Source: a bacterium
Lineage (GTDB): Bacteria; Zhuqueibacterota; QNDG01; JAFGCO01
NCBI GenBank assembly: GCA_016932575.1
Contig: JAFGCO010000067.1
Location: forward strand, 186,001 to 250,000
Reading direction: 5' to 3'
Length of the DNA: 64,000 nt
Part shown: piece after piece, positions 34,865 through 43,771 of the stretch
Numbering within the stretch: the stretch's first letter is position 1
How the letters are laid out: every line of letters starts with the position of its first letter
Program-made: the position numbers and the translations under genes
Notes under the pieces: model-generated
The model's input: the letters and a program-made list of their open reading frames with translations, nothing else
What the model was told of the DNA's origin: nothing
Databases searched by the model: none

Positions 34865-35410
34865 TCATTCCTGTTTCTTTTTCTGTTCAGACCCGGCAGC
34901 CCCTTCATCAGCATCCATCATCATCGGCGTGCATGGCTTTCTTGCTTGCCTGAAGTGTGGTTTGCCTTTCATGCCGTGAAAACCGCTTAACCTGTCATGG
35001 CTTTCCAATAGATGCCGATCAAATCGGATCCTTTGTTCCGGCGTCAGCAGCGCCCTGATCTTTAACTGCTGCTCGAGACGTAATTTCTGGATATCGATCT
35101 GAATTGAACCAATGGTTTCCGCTTTTTTCATGACGGCTGACTGGTTTGGGTTGTCATCAATCATCATCTTTTTCAATTCCGCATAAAGCACAATCAACTT
35201 GCTTTGCAAGCGAAGAACCCGATCTTCGATTTTCATGTCGATCTCTTTGATTTTTTCCTGCTGCTCCGCCGTACAATCCGTTAAATTCCAGGCATGTCCG
35301 CCCTTCCCGGGGTTCATTCGTGTTTGATGATGCGAATTCCGGGCAGTCGCAAAATCCGTCAGAAGAATGCTTGTGAGTATTGTTACCAAAAAAATAATTC
35401 TGTGTTTCAT
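34865..35410 (-). CDS. Periplasmic Spy/CpxP-like heavy-metal-resistance protein
   Basis: The product has 181 aa: signal peptide (to about residue 23), a helical core with CTAEQQEKIKEIDMKIEDRV and the LTxxQ-like box LLTPEQRIRFDRHLLES (about 121-137), and a Met/His-rich tail (RLSGFHGMKGKPHF, PCTPMMMDADEG). Spy, CpxP and CnrX relatives share this layout and act as periplasmic chaperones or metal sensors. The Met/His residues could bind copper, nickel or zinc. Its start overlaps the stop of the next sensor-like gene by four bases (ATGA) with a strong AAAGGAGG site, so it is coupled to the sigma/anti-sigma operon. Confidence 0.75.
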   Translation of the reverse strand: MKHRIIFLVTILTSILLTDFATARNSHHQTRMNPGKGGHAWNLTDCTAEQQEKIKEIDMKIEDRVLRLQSKLIVLYAELKKMMIDDNPNQSAVMKKAETIGSIQIDIQKLRLEQQLKIRALLTPEQRIRFDRHLLESHDRLSGFHGMKGKPHFRQARKPCTPMMMDADEGAAGSEQKKKQE

Positions 35411-35973
35411 GGCCGGTTCCTCCTTTGTTGTTGATTCTCGGGATGAAGACGTGAACGATTGCCTTGTATATTCGGGCGATTCTGAAATTTTTGCGGATGA
35501 TTTTGAATTCCCTCAAGTCGCAATAACGCTGTACGGATAAAAGCAGCTCTGTCTTCAGGATTTAAAATCCTCGATTCGCGAATCAATTCAAAAATAACCG
35601 CTTTTTCTATACTGACTTCCAAATCTCCGATTGTATTTATCTGCGACACGATCTGAATACTGTCAGCGTCTCCCTGGATAAGCATGTCTCCGAGCACCCT
35701 TTTTTCCAGCAGAAGTGTCTGACGTATCTCTCGGATTTGCGGTTGAAACTGCTGTCGGATTTGAAACAACGCGCGTTTTTGCTCTGCCTGTAAAACGGGT
35801 TTATGAGTCGGCTGCCTTGGCTGCTCGCGGACGGGCTGAACCGGTCTCTCCAAATCTGGTATGGCCATTTCCGCCCGCGGCGATTTCTCAAGCATACGAT
35901 AAACAAAAGCGCCCAAAAAACCGAAGTTAAATGCCAGCGACATCACCAACGCAATCTGCATCCAGCGTTTCAT
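35407..35973 (-). CDS. Membrane-anchored periplasmic sensor-like protein (Spy/CnrX type)
   Basis: A 188-aa protein with one N-terminal membrane segment (WMQIALVMSLAFNFGFLGAFV) and a helical periplasmic part. The core (EQKRALFQIRQQFQPQIREI, then LLEKRVLGDMLIQGD, and ILNPEDRAAFIRTALLRLEG) follows the four-helix hook of the heavy-metal sensor/Spy superfamily, with LNPEDR at the LTPEQR position. CnrX-type proteins are anchored this way and control an anti-sigma factor. The gene overlaps the anti-sigma stop and the Spy-like start, four bases each (ATGA), so four genes are tightly coupled. The tail is Asn/Arg/Gln-rich. Metal-binding residues are not obvious, so the signal is uncertain. Confidence 0.72.
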   Translation of the reverse strand: MKRWMQIALVMSLAFNFGFLGAFVYRMLEKSPRAEMAIPDLERPVQPVREQPRQPTHKPVLQAEQKRALFQIRQQFQPQIREIRQTLLLEKRVLGDMLIQGDADSIQIVSQINTIGDLEVSIEKAVIFELIRESRILNPEDRAAFIRTALLRLEGIQNHPQKFQNRPNIQGNRSRLHPENQQQRRNRP

Positions 35974-36431
35974 TCGGCACCCCCTTCTTGACTGAAAAAC
36001 TCGAAATAATCCGATGCATAAGCACTCTCCGACAGCACATTGATTTCCTCCAGGGGCAATCCGTAAAATAAATCATTTTCAGATTTTGCAGCCCTGGAAA
36101 ACCGGCCGGCCATACTGCCCAGGATGATCCCCAGGGTCAGCACAGCTGTCACCATGGCAGATAAAACCGCCCGCTGAATCCAGGAAAGCGGTTTCGCCTG
36201 ATGATCAGCTTCCATTCTTGCTTTTAATCGTGTATAAAAAAACGGGGGCAGTTTCGGTTTCGGAAGAATGGTAAGCAGTTCCCAGACGGCCTCAGAGGCT
36301 TCAGTAAATTTCCGACAATCGGCACAAGATTGAAGATGCAGTGCCATATCATTCATTTGATCTGATGAAAGCCTGTTGTCCTGAAAAACCGAAAATTGTT
36401 TTCTAAATGTTGCACAATTCAATTTTATCAC
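35970..36431 (-). CDS. Anti-sigma factor with zf-HC2 zinc finger
   Basis: The 153-aa product has the zinc-finger anti-sigma motif at its start: Cys6, then H32-x3-C36-x2-C39 in LHLQSCADC. A single membrane helix lies near 84-106 (AVLSAMVTAVLTLGIILGSM), leaving a short periplasmic tail. It should hold the ECF sigma encoded upstream inactive at the membrane until the tail is cleaved or a partner changes it. The two sensor-like proteins encoded directly after it are obvious candidates for that partner. A GGAG site lies before the start. A gap of 106 bp separates it from the sigma gene. Confidence 0.85.
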   Translation of the reverse strand: MIKLNCATFRKQFSVFQDNRLSSDQMNDMALHLQSCADCRKFTEASEAVWELLTILPKPKLPPFFYTRLKARMEADHQAKPLSWIQRAVLSAMVTAVLTLGIILGSMAGRFSRAAKSENDLFYGLPLEEINVLSESAYASDYFEFFSQEGGAE

Positions 36432-36537
36432 TCCAGTTCATTATTTTTAACACCGGTTTTAAAAAAAACTTGCGTTTTATTTGATTGAAAACATCAGCAT
36501 AAAATCTCACGGTTAAAATTCAATAACCGGGTCTTTT

Positions 36538-37104
36538 TTATTTCAAATCATCCACCAAATGATTCAATTTTTTCTTTAAACTCAATTTGGCTCGATGAAG
36601 TCGGGCCTCTACCGCAGACACAGAACAATCCATCACTTCAGCAATCTCTTCATACGATAACTCTTGAAACCGGTACAAAATAACCGCGGTCTTCTGATTC
36701 TCCGGCAGAGACTCGATGGCACGGCATATCTGAATCTGTTTTTCCTTCAACTCAAGAGCAAAATCCGGATGGTCCCTCGACGATGCCTCGAATTCCATCC
36801 CTTTATTCTGTCGAAGCATTTCCAGAGAAATCCAGCGTTTCCGTTTTCGGTCACGAATACGATTCAGAGAAAGATTGACAGCAATCCGATAAAGAAATGT
36901 TGTGAGTTTTGCAAAAGGCTGGTATGTATCGACTGATCGGTAAAGCCGGATAAAAACATCCTGGGCTACTTCTTCAGCATCTTCCCGCTTCTCCAAGTAT
37001 CTGTAACAAAGATGATATATCGCCCGATGGTGCCGATCAACAATCATTTTAAAGGCCGATTCATCACCGGCCTTCACCCGTTCCATCAATTCAGCGTCTT
37101 GCAT
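36538..37104 (-). CDS. ECF-type RNA polymerase sigma factor
   Basis: The 188-aa form from ATG 37104 begins like most ECF sigmas (MQDAELMERVKAGDESAF). GTG 37110 is the other option. Region 2 has IVDRHHRAIYHLCYRYL, EDAEEVAQDVFIRLYRSV and a conserved FLYRIAVNLSLNRIRDRKRK. Region 4 has NQKTAVILYRFQELSYEEIAEVMDCSVSAVEARLHRAK with the helix-turn-helix. It directs transcription of a small regulon, probably including its own operon. No region 1.1 or 3 is present, as expected. It follows the orphan histidine kinase by a few bases and precedes its anti-sigma factor. Confidence 0.9.
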   Translation of the reverse strand: MQDAELMERVKAGDESAFKMIVDRHHRAIYHLCYRYLEKREDAEEVAQDVFIRLYRSVDTYQPFAKLTTFLYRIAVNLSLNRIRDRKRKRWISLEMLRQNKGMEFEASSRDHPDFALELKEKQIQICRAIESLPENQKTAVILYRFQELSYEEIAEVMDCSVSAVEARLHRAKLSLKKKLNHLVDDLK

Positions 37105-37119
37105 CAACACATGCCGCTG

Positions 37120-38310
37120 CTATTTCAACTCGATTCTCATAATCGTACCCTCGCCAAATCTGGATTCTTTCACAAAAAGATTGCCTTTATGATAATCTTC
37201 CACGATTCGTTTGGCGAGAGATAGTCCCAATCCCCATCCGCGTTTCTTGGTGGAATAACCGGGCTTGAAAATACGCTTCACATTCTTTTCCAGAATACCC
37301 CGGCCGTTATCCCGAATCTCAATATAGGCTGTACATCCATTCTGGCACGCCCCCAACTGCATATCAATAATTCCTTCTTCTTTATCCATGGCATCCAGCG
37401 CGTTCTTCATGATGTTTTCCAGGGCCCATTGAAAAATATCGCGATTCAATAAAACTTTAATGTCGTCCTGAACCGTCTCATGAATCGTTACCGGCTTTCC
37501 CAGTTGGGGCGCCCGCCGCCGGATATAATCCGCCGCATCATGAATCACATCTTTTAATGCAACGGATTGAAGATGGGGTTTGGAACCGATTTGTGAAAAC
37601 CGGTTGGAAACCTGCCGCAGGCGCTGAACATCATGCTGCATTTCTTTGAGAATTTCCTTTTTATGAACAGTTTTTGCCGATTGCATCACCTCAATCCAGC
37701 CCATGAGGGAAGAGATCGGTGTCCCCAGCTGGTGTGCCGTTTCTTTTGCCATGCCCACCCAAATATGGCGCTGCTCGCTTTTTTTTGTGTTGGCATACCC
37801 CAAAAAGCCCATGAGCAAAAACAGGCCAATCACAACAATTTCAACCGTGGGCAGCCACTTCAGTTGTTGAATCAGCAAACTGTCGCCGTAATAAAGATAT
37901 CCCAAAATTTGATCCTGATACTTGATTTCAACTCTGTCGATTTCCTTGTCCATCCGGGCAACCAGTCTTTCCACTTTTTCCAGGGTTTTTTCTGATCGAT
38001 CTTCAGAATCAATGCCAATGCCTTTCCAGCTGACCGGATAATCGTCGCGATCTGTGTTGATCATCGGGAAATTGATCTGTCGAATAATTTCCTCAAAAAT
38101 AAAGTTAAGATTCATATTCTCGGAATTTTCGGCTTCGACGACCCGCGACAGAATTTTCGCATAAAGCTGAAGCTGCGCGCGGGATTCCTCACGAAGTTGA
38201 TGAATGATTTTCTGTATATAAAAATAATGCAGTGAGAGACCAAAAATCATGGCATACAGAAAAAACAGCCCCTTAAATCCCCCAAAATGTCTCATTAAAA
38301 AATGACGCAT
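37120..38310 (-). CDS. Orphan membrane sensor histidine kinase
   Basis: A 396-aa kinase with two membrane helices (about 14-31 and 154-173) enclosing a periplasmic sensor of about 120 residues. The phosphoacceptor is His193 in MAKETAHQLGTPISSLMGW. ATPase motifs follow: ENIMKNALDA (N box), DNGRGI (G1) and KRGWGLGLSLAKRIV (G2). It belongs to the HisKA/HATPase type with the AHQLGTP box. No response regulator gene is near; the flanking genes are YfhO and an ECF sigma factor. It reads the same way as both and could share a transcript with the sigma operon (16-bp gap). Signal unknown. AGAGG precedes the ATG. Confidence 0.88.
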   Translation of the reverse strand: MRHFLMRHFGGFKGLFFLYAMIFGLSLHYFYIQKIIHQLREESRAQLQLYAKILSRVVEAENSENMNLNFIFEEIIRQINFPMINTDRDDYPVSWKGIGIDSEDRSEKTLEKVERLVARMDKEIDRVEIKYQDQILGYLYYGDSLLIQQLKWLPTVEIVVIGLFLLMGFLGYANTKKSEQRHIWVGMAKETAHQLGTPISSLMGWIEVMQSAKTVHKKEILKEMQHDVQRLRQVSNRFSQIGSKPHLQSVALKDVIHDAADYIRRRAPQLGKPVTIHETVQDDIKVLLNRDIFQWALENIMKNALDAMDKEEGIIDMQLGACQNGCTAYIEIRDNGRGILEKNVKRIFKPGYSTKKRGWGLGLSLAKRIVEDYHKGNLFVKESRFGEGTIMRIELK

Positions 38311-38343
38311 TTAAAAACCTCTTTTTTAAATTAACAATCCGGA

Positions 38344-40887
38344 TTATACCGGTTTTTGGGATCTCTGCTTTTTTCTCATGATTATTCCTGCCACGGCACC
38401 GGTCAGCAGCAAAGCAAAAACAAACGCACTAATACTCAATCCTGTTTTAAACATCTTCGGAACGAATTGAAATTCAATCCGATGCCTTCCGGATTTCAGA
38501 AAGAGAGACCGAAGCACATAATCGGTTTTATAAATTTGACTTTCCTCACCGTCCACATACGCTTTCCATCCGGCAGGATAATAAATTTCGCTGAGCACCA
38601 TCATACAGGGTGTATGAATATCGGCTTCGATTTGAATATTGTGTATATCATAATGAACAATTTCAGCACGATTGCTGTCAGACGGCTGGATTTCGAATGG
38701 GATTTCCTTCTCAATGATACCGGTCACTGCAGGATCAAACTGACTGCTTGTCATATATTTTAATATGCCTTCCTCCCTGGCTTGAATGGCTTTTTCAGGA
38801 AAGAATATTCGGGGAAGTGCACTTTTAAATTCAAGGACAGCATTTCCTCTTTGTACCTGAGGCGGAAGCACCATTCGAATCGACGAATCCGGCAGGGGAA
38901 CCGGACAAACAAGATATTTTACATTTAACAATTTGAGAAAAGTATCATGAATGTTTTTCTGTGTTGCATTTACTTCTGATGGCAGTTTCAGCACTGGCTG
39001 TCCTTCAACTGTTTTAACATATTTATATCCATATTCAGTCGGCATGCCAAAGGATTCCATCAGCTCTTGATAGATACGTAATTTCGCCGCCGAATATCCA
39101 TATATATTCTGAATTTGATGGTACATGTACCAGTTCGGAGCACGCTCATAAGCATCAAATACCGTCATGATCCGACAGGGTTCATCCTGATTCTTTAAAT
39201 AGGCAACTTCGGGTGTTTCGTTAAAATGTCTCGATTCTGCTGTCTCTGGTTTAGGATCCATAAATTTTTTATTTACGGACCAGAGATCAATAACCAGTAA
39301 CAGGCAAAAAAATACCGGCAGGGCTTTCATGCTGATTTTCTCGCGCACTGCCAGCCATATTGCGCCTGCAGAAAAAATAAACAAAAAAAGCATTTTGACA
39401 CCGTCTCCCCTGGCCATTTTCAGTGCCTGGTCTGCCACACGCTGAAAAGCCAGGGGACTGGCCGTAGGATATTTGGACCCAAGAAAATTGCTGACCCATC
39501 CCGAATAAAGCCCTTTGCCGGCCAGAAGAACAAGAAGCAACAGACCAGCAATACTCCCAACAATGATCAAATACCGTTGAATTGGCACCATGCTGTTCTT
39601 CAGCTTATCCCTGGATGCTTTGATGAGTCCTTCCAAACCGAACCCTGCCAGCACGACCAGACTAAAATCAAAAATAATCAGAATCATTTTCGGCGCACGA
39701 AATTTATTAAAAAAGGGCAAAAGCTTGAACAGTGGCCCGTAAAGAACAGGGAAATGCTTTCCGAAGGACATAAGCAGTGTGATACCCGCCAGAATACTGA
39801 AAAACCAGACCACCCGATTTCGGTTGATGATCAGAGCCAAACCTGCCAATATCAATACAATGAGGCTGAAATATAGAGGAAATTCGGATGAATAAATCTG
39901 TCCCCAATACGTCTGGCTCCCGAATCCCATAAACGAAGGTATAAAAAAAGTAACCATTTCTGAAGGCGGAAATGACCAGTTGGTCGCATATTGATAATCC
40001 AGTCCTCCAGTGACACCGCCACCGCGAATGGAATAATGCGAATACTCCCAGACCGATAAATATAAAAATGAGCCGATTAATACACCCATTATCACGGCCC
40101 CGGCAAGCAGCCCCGTACCGGAAAATAACGACTTGGCCGGTTGTTTTTCCCGGATGTGAATAACCGTCCAGAAAATAAAATAGATGCCAACTGCCAGATA
40201 GGTATAAAAACAAATTTGCACATGGGCGCGTAACAGCTGAAGGCCGATGGCCAAACCGGCTAAAGAAAAAAACAGTAAATTTCGTTTATTCAAGAGTCGC
40301 TCGATGCACAAAAATACAACCGGAAAAAAGACAATCGTCATCAGCTTTGTATTGTGTCCAAATACCGTATACGCCACCATCTGCGGCATGAACACAATTG
40401 CCACACTTGAAAAAAATGCAACCTGAGTCGATAGACGCCAGCTTTTCATAAGCAAAAAAACAAATCCGCCCAAAAGCAGATAATTTAAAAAAATACGCGT
40501 GAAATTTGTTAACGGAACGACCCGACGCACAAGCCAGATTGCCGCATTGATCACGTTACCGGCCACATCCGCATATGGCGCGCTCGATAAACTGGCGAAA
40601 CTGGGCATGCCGCTGAAAATATACGGATTCCATAAAGGATACGTGCCCTCACTTATAGATTCACGGATGAACGGTTGATAACTTTTCGCTGTCATTTTAT
40701 CCGATGATTGATACGTCTGATCTGAGAGCATCACCGGTTGAAAAAACAGCAGCAATAAAACAAACAACATTCCCATGGCTACCCAGTCCGGATGTTTTTG
40801 CCAAAAATTCTTATTCATCGATACCGGTTGCTGTTCAGCGGTCTGAGAAGCTTTGATTTTATTTTTCTTTTTCTTTTTCTTTGACAT
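38344..40887 (-). CDS. YfhO-family multi-pass membrane protein
   Basis: I start this at ATG 40887 (847 aa): a GGAG site lies seven bases upstream and a Lys-rich cytoplasmic tail begins the protein (MSKKKKKKNKIK). It has about 13 membrane helices and the family's marker segments: FIRESISEGTYPLWNPYIFSG near the start and the C-terminal pattern SEIYYPAGWKAYVDGEE with LRSLFLKSGRHRIEFQFVP, then a last helix. YfhO proteins are GT-C-like membrane proteins linked to glycosylation of lipoteichoic acid or other surface polymers in the groups where they were studied. Its position after the surface-glycan island supports a glycan role here. The acceptor cannot be inferred. Confidence 0.85.
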   Translation of the reverse strand: MSKKKKKKNKIKASQTAEQQPVSMNKNFWQKHPDWVAMGMLFVLLLLFFQPVMLSDQTYQSSDKMTAKSYQPFIRESISEGTYPLWNPYIFSGMPSFASLSSAPYADVAGNVINAAIWLVRRVVPLTNFTRIFLNYLLLGGFVFLLMKSWRLSTQVAFFSSVAIVFMPQMVAYTVFGHNTKLMTIVFFPVVFLCIERLLNKRNLLFFSLAGLAIGLQLLRAHVQICFYTYLAVGIYFIFWTVIHIREKQPAKSLFSGTGLLAGAVIMGVLIGSFLYLSVWEYSHYSIRGGGVTGGLDYQYATNWSFPPSEMVTFFIPSFMGFGSQTYWGQIYSSEFPLYFSLIVLILAGLALIINRNRVVWFFSILAGITLLMSFGKHFPVLYGPLFKLLPFFNKFRAPKMILIIFDFSLVVLAGFGLEGLIKASRDKLKNSMVPIQRYLIIVGSIAGLLLLVLLAGKGLYSGWVSNFLGSKYPTASPLAFQRVADQALKMARGDGVKMLFLFIFSAGAIWLAVREKISMKALPVFFCLLLVIDLWSVNKKFMDPKPETAESRHFNETPEVAYLKNQDEPCRIMTVFDAYERAPNWYMYHQIQNIYGYSAAKLRIYQELMESFGMPTEYGYKYVKTVEGQPVLKLPSEVNATQKNIHDTFLKLLNVKYLVCPVPLPDSSIRMVLPPQVQRGNAVLEFKSALPRIFFPEKAIQAREEGILKYMTSSQFDPAVTGIIEKEIPFEIQPSDSNRAEIVHYDIHNIQIEADIHTPCMMVLSEIYYPAGWKAYVDGEESQIYKTDYVLRSLFLKSGRHRIEFQFVPKMFKTGLSISAFVFALLLTGAVAGIIMRKKQRSQKPV

Positions 40888-40991
40888 ATGACGTTTCTCC
40901 AGTTTATTTCTAATTAAGATCAAAATGGTCACAGACAGACATGACAGCAGCTCTCTTTGATAAATCGTATAAGTCACTCAGGGAAAGAATT

Positions 40992-41708
40992 TCAGCTGTA
41001 CTTTAATATTTCATTAAATATTCGTTGACTGACAATTTTATGGCCTTCCAACGAATAATGGACACCATCCGGACAATGAATTTCAGGTTTCAGGTCAGCT
41101 AATTGTACAAAACACTGATTGTATTCTTTTGCGACATTGTGCATAATCTGATTGTACTCAAAATATTTTTTTTCGCTTCCAGGCAGCTGCTTTTTTATTC
41201 TTGAAGTCGTAACATTGATCGGCAACACAATGATTTTGGAATTCGTTTCCTTATATAGGCATTCAAGCAATTGATCAAATAATTTCATAAAACGTTTTTT
41301 ACTCGTCCAGCTTCTTCTTCCTCTGATATTGACCAGGAATGGCCTCATGGGCTTTATTACATGATAATATATTTTACGAAAACTCACATCAAAAAACCGG
41401 TCACCTTTTCGGTTTTTAATTTTAAAAAACCACAGAGGTATTTCTCGGGTTGAAGCATCAACCACACCGATATTTATGATAAAAAAATCAGGGAAGGTAG
41501 AAATATACTGATCCATATTATTCACGATATCCAAAATCGTTGATCCGCCTGATGCAAGAATTTTGAGTTGTATCGATTTGTCCGGAAATTGATCGCACAA
41601 CATTTTCTCTAATAATTGACAATAATTGAACTGACCAGGATATTCAATTCTTGGACGGGTTCGAAGCGCAACCGAATTCCCGATAATTGTAATTTTTATG
41701 TTTTCCAT
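40992..41708 (-). CDS. SGNH-type hydrolase in the surface-glycan island
   Basis: This 238-aa protein has an SGNH layout: IIGNSVALR (8-16) with Ser in the block I position, an oxyanion-type Gly in ILASGGSTI, an Asn in IINIGVVD, and the closing Asp/His in CPDGVHYSLEGH (near 220). Members add or remove O-acetyl or other ester groups on sugars. No signal peptide or membrane helix is present, so it acts in the cytoplasm or on a precursor. It starts directly before the FkbM stop codon (adjacent genes, no gap), so the two are cotranscribed. Confidence 0.75.
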   Translation of the reverse strand: MENIKITIIGNSVALRTRPRIEYPGQFNYCQLLEKMLCDQFPDKSIQLKILASGGSTILDIVNNMDQYISTFPDFFIINIGVVDASTREIPLWFFKIKNRKGDRFFDVSFRKIYYHVIKPMRPFLVNIRGRRSWTSKKRFMKLFDQLLECLYKETNSKIIVLPINVTTSRIKKQLPGSEKKYFEYNQIMHNVAKEYNQCFVQLADLKPEIHCPDGVHYSLEGHKIVSQRIFNEILKYS

Positions 41709-42563
41709 TTAATCCTGAATAATCTCACAAAAAATAAAATTTTTTTCCAAGACCTGACATTGATAACCTCTTGAGGTCATCAGTTGAACAATTTCATGGA
41801 CACTCGATCGATTATTCTCTTTATATCTTGCAGCAATTGCAACATTTTTTGGATTAAATCTTGTCAATCCCTTTAATGCCCTTAATTCAGCTCCGTTTAA
41901 CTGAATCACAATAAAATCTAAAAAATTCACATGGATATCTTGGTAAATATTATCCAAAGAATCAACATCAATATGATATTGGTTTTTCTTCTCATCCGCC
42001 AAAATGAGGCTGCCGGACTGATAATCCCCGTTTTTTCTGAAAAATGTTAATTTCTTTTTTTCATTCCAAACACCCTTTTCAACAATATATACATTTGTTA
42101 AATGATTTGCAGATACATTTTTTTTTAAAATTTTCAAATTTTCCGGTATGGGCTCAATTGCAATCACTTTACCATTTTGTCCCACTTTTTCTGCCAATTT
42201 AATAATATAAAATCCCAAATATGCTCCCATTTCAGATACAACATCATTTTTTTTAACCTGATAGAAAGTTTCTTTTTCTGGTCCTCCGGCTTTTAATCCG
42301 GCTTCCTTGTACCGGATAATAATATCTTTTGCGACCTGAAAACAATCGGCCAACAATACACTTCTGGTGCTTTTCGATAGAAGCCAATAATATTTTCTCT
42401 GTGACTGTGGTGTTTTTAATCCATAAAAACCAGGACCTTCTTTTAACTTTACATATGGCAGATCTTCATGGTTTATTTCTGATGTTTCAATATTCAACTG
42501 ATTAATTTTTTTAATCAATTGAAGCATAAGAATTTTTCGATGAATATACCCTATCATCTTCAT
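41709..42563 (-). CDS. FkbM-family methyltransferase
   Basis: The 284-aa product contains a Rossmann-type SAM-binding core of the FkbM type: VVSEMGAYLGFYIIKLAEKV (motif I, near 107-126), GKVIAIEPIPENLKILKKNV and VYIVEKGVWNEKKKLTFF. VNFLDFIVIQLNGAELRALKG, where FkbM usually has the IKxDVEGxE acidic motif, has Gln-Leu-Asn in place of Lys-Asp-Val, a change from consensus. It likely O-methylates a sugar of the surface glycan. The gene is AT-rich, like its neighbours. A GGGACGGT purine run lies before the ATG. Confidence 0.8.
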   Translation of the reverse strand: MKMIGYIHRKILMLQLIKKINQLNIETSEINHEDLPYVKLKEGPGFYGLKTPQSQRKYYWLLSKSTRSVLLADCFQVAKDIIIRYKEAGLKAGGPEKETFYQVKKNDVVSEMGAYLGFYIIKLAEKVGQNGKVIAIEPIPENLKILKKNVSANHLTNVYIVEKGVWNEKKKLTFFRKNGDYQSGSLILADEKKNQYHIDVDSLDNIYQDIHVNFLDFIVIQLNGAELRALKGLTRFNPKNVAIAARYKENNRSSVHEIVQLMTSRGYQCQVLEKNFIFCEIIQD

Positions 42564-42573
42564 ACCGTCCCTT

Positions 42574-43764
42574 TTAATAACGACTCATCACCAGTGAAAG
42601 CGCATGGAACATCCAGGATTCTCCCCATCTAATGTATGAATTTTTATCAATTTTACCTGATTTATAAATACGATAATAAAAACTGCCATCGGATTTCTGC
42701 ATATTATCCAAGGTCCAAGATAGAACCTGATCTCTGGTTTTTTCTATTTGTCTATTCAGAGGATCATTTATTAAAAGCAATGTTAATGTGATAATACTTT
42801 GCGCACAACTTTGAATATCAATCGGATATATTTTTTCTGGTGTCATCTTCGATGCGCCATTACTCTCAAAAAAATTGTGAATATAAAATTTCACGCCTTT
42901 GTTATATGATTCAGAATATTTTCTCTCTTTTATTATATTATTCACAGCGTATAACGACTCCAAAATAAATCCAGTATGATAATTATCGATCCGTTTAATA
43001 ATTTTAAAGGGTGGTGCCCAGTAATACCAGGAACCATCACCATTCTGATATTTGATGATGAAATTAATATTTCTCTTTCCATAGTCTATTAACTTTTTAT
43101 CTCCGATGATTTTCCCTGTCCTTATTATTGCAGAGGCAACCATAGCCCCGGCATTGTGAATATGATAATCATCCAGCGGTGTATAACTAAAACAAAAATC
43201 TCCGTCTTCATCAAAAGTATAATTCAAATGGTCAAGAAAAAACCTGCAACTGCTTACAGCAAAATTCAAATATTTCTCTACACCCAATATTTCATAAGCA
43301 TCTAAAAATGTATGTGTGACTTGAGATGTGACAGTGGCTCTCGGAGTTCCTGCGGGAATATATTTTCTGGAATACCAATCATAGGGCTGCCCCCAACAAT
43401 AGTCCTTATATTGATATGAACGATTCGCTATTAATTTTCCGGTCAAGTGATCGATATATTTGATATAAGACCTTTCGTTGAATTTATGATACAATAATAA
43501 AAACGATCTTAATATTTTTGCATATGCTTGAGGATACTCCTGCTTTTTCAAGCGTAATATTTTTCTGAGTAAATCACTCTGATTTTGTTTGAAATAAAAA
43601 AACGGGTAGGTTAAATAATTTCCCAAACGGTTTTTTTTTTGTACATCACTTAGAATGATATAAAATTTGGTTGCTCCGATATCACAAACATCATAAGTTT
43701 TATCACCATTATAATCATACCATGCTTTAAGACTGAGAAATGACGCCTGTACCTTTGATTTCAC
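42574..43764 (-). CDS. Alpha/alpha-toroid protein of unknown activity
   Basis: The 396-aa product is rich in Tyr, Ile and Lys and has the repeated helical layout of the alpha/alpha toroid fold shared by six-hairpin glycosidases, polysaccharide lyases and terpene cyclases. Visible repeats include QVTHTFLDAYEILGVEKYLN, NAGAMVASAIIRTGKIIGDK, YQNGDGSWYYWA, DNYHTGFILESLYAVNNIIK and MQKSDGSFYYRIYKSG. The two GDGSW/SDGSF motifs resemble the QW-type repeats of cyclases and related toroids. No signal peptide is seen. It may act on the surface glycan or its lipid carrier. Start is GTG with AGGA just upstream. I cannot assign a reaction. Confidence 0.62.
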   Translation of the reverse strand: MKSKVQASFLSLKAWYDYNGDKTYDVCDIGATKFYIILSDVQKKNRLGNYLTYPFFYFKQNQSDLLRKILRLKKQEYPQAYAKILRSFLLLYHKFNERSYIKYIDHLTGKLIANRSYQYKDYCWGQPYDWYSRKYIPAGTPRATVTSQVTHTFLDAYEILGVEKYLNFAVSSCRFFLDHLNYTFDEDGDFCFSYTPLDDYHIHNAGAMVASAIIRTGKIIGDKKLIDYGKRNINFIIKYQNGDGSWYYWAPPFKIIKRIDNYHTGFILESLYAVNNIIKERKYSESYNKGVKFYIHNFFESNGASKMTPEKIYPIDIQSCAQSIITLTLLLINDPLNRQIEKTRDQVLSWTLDNMQKSDGSFYYRIYKSGKIDKNSYIRWGESWMFHALSLVMSRY

Positions 43765-43771
43765 ATAATCC

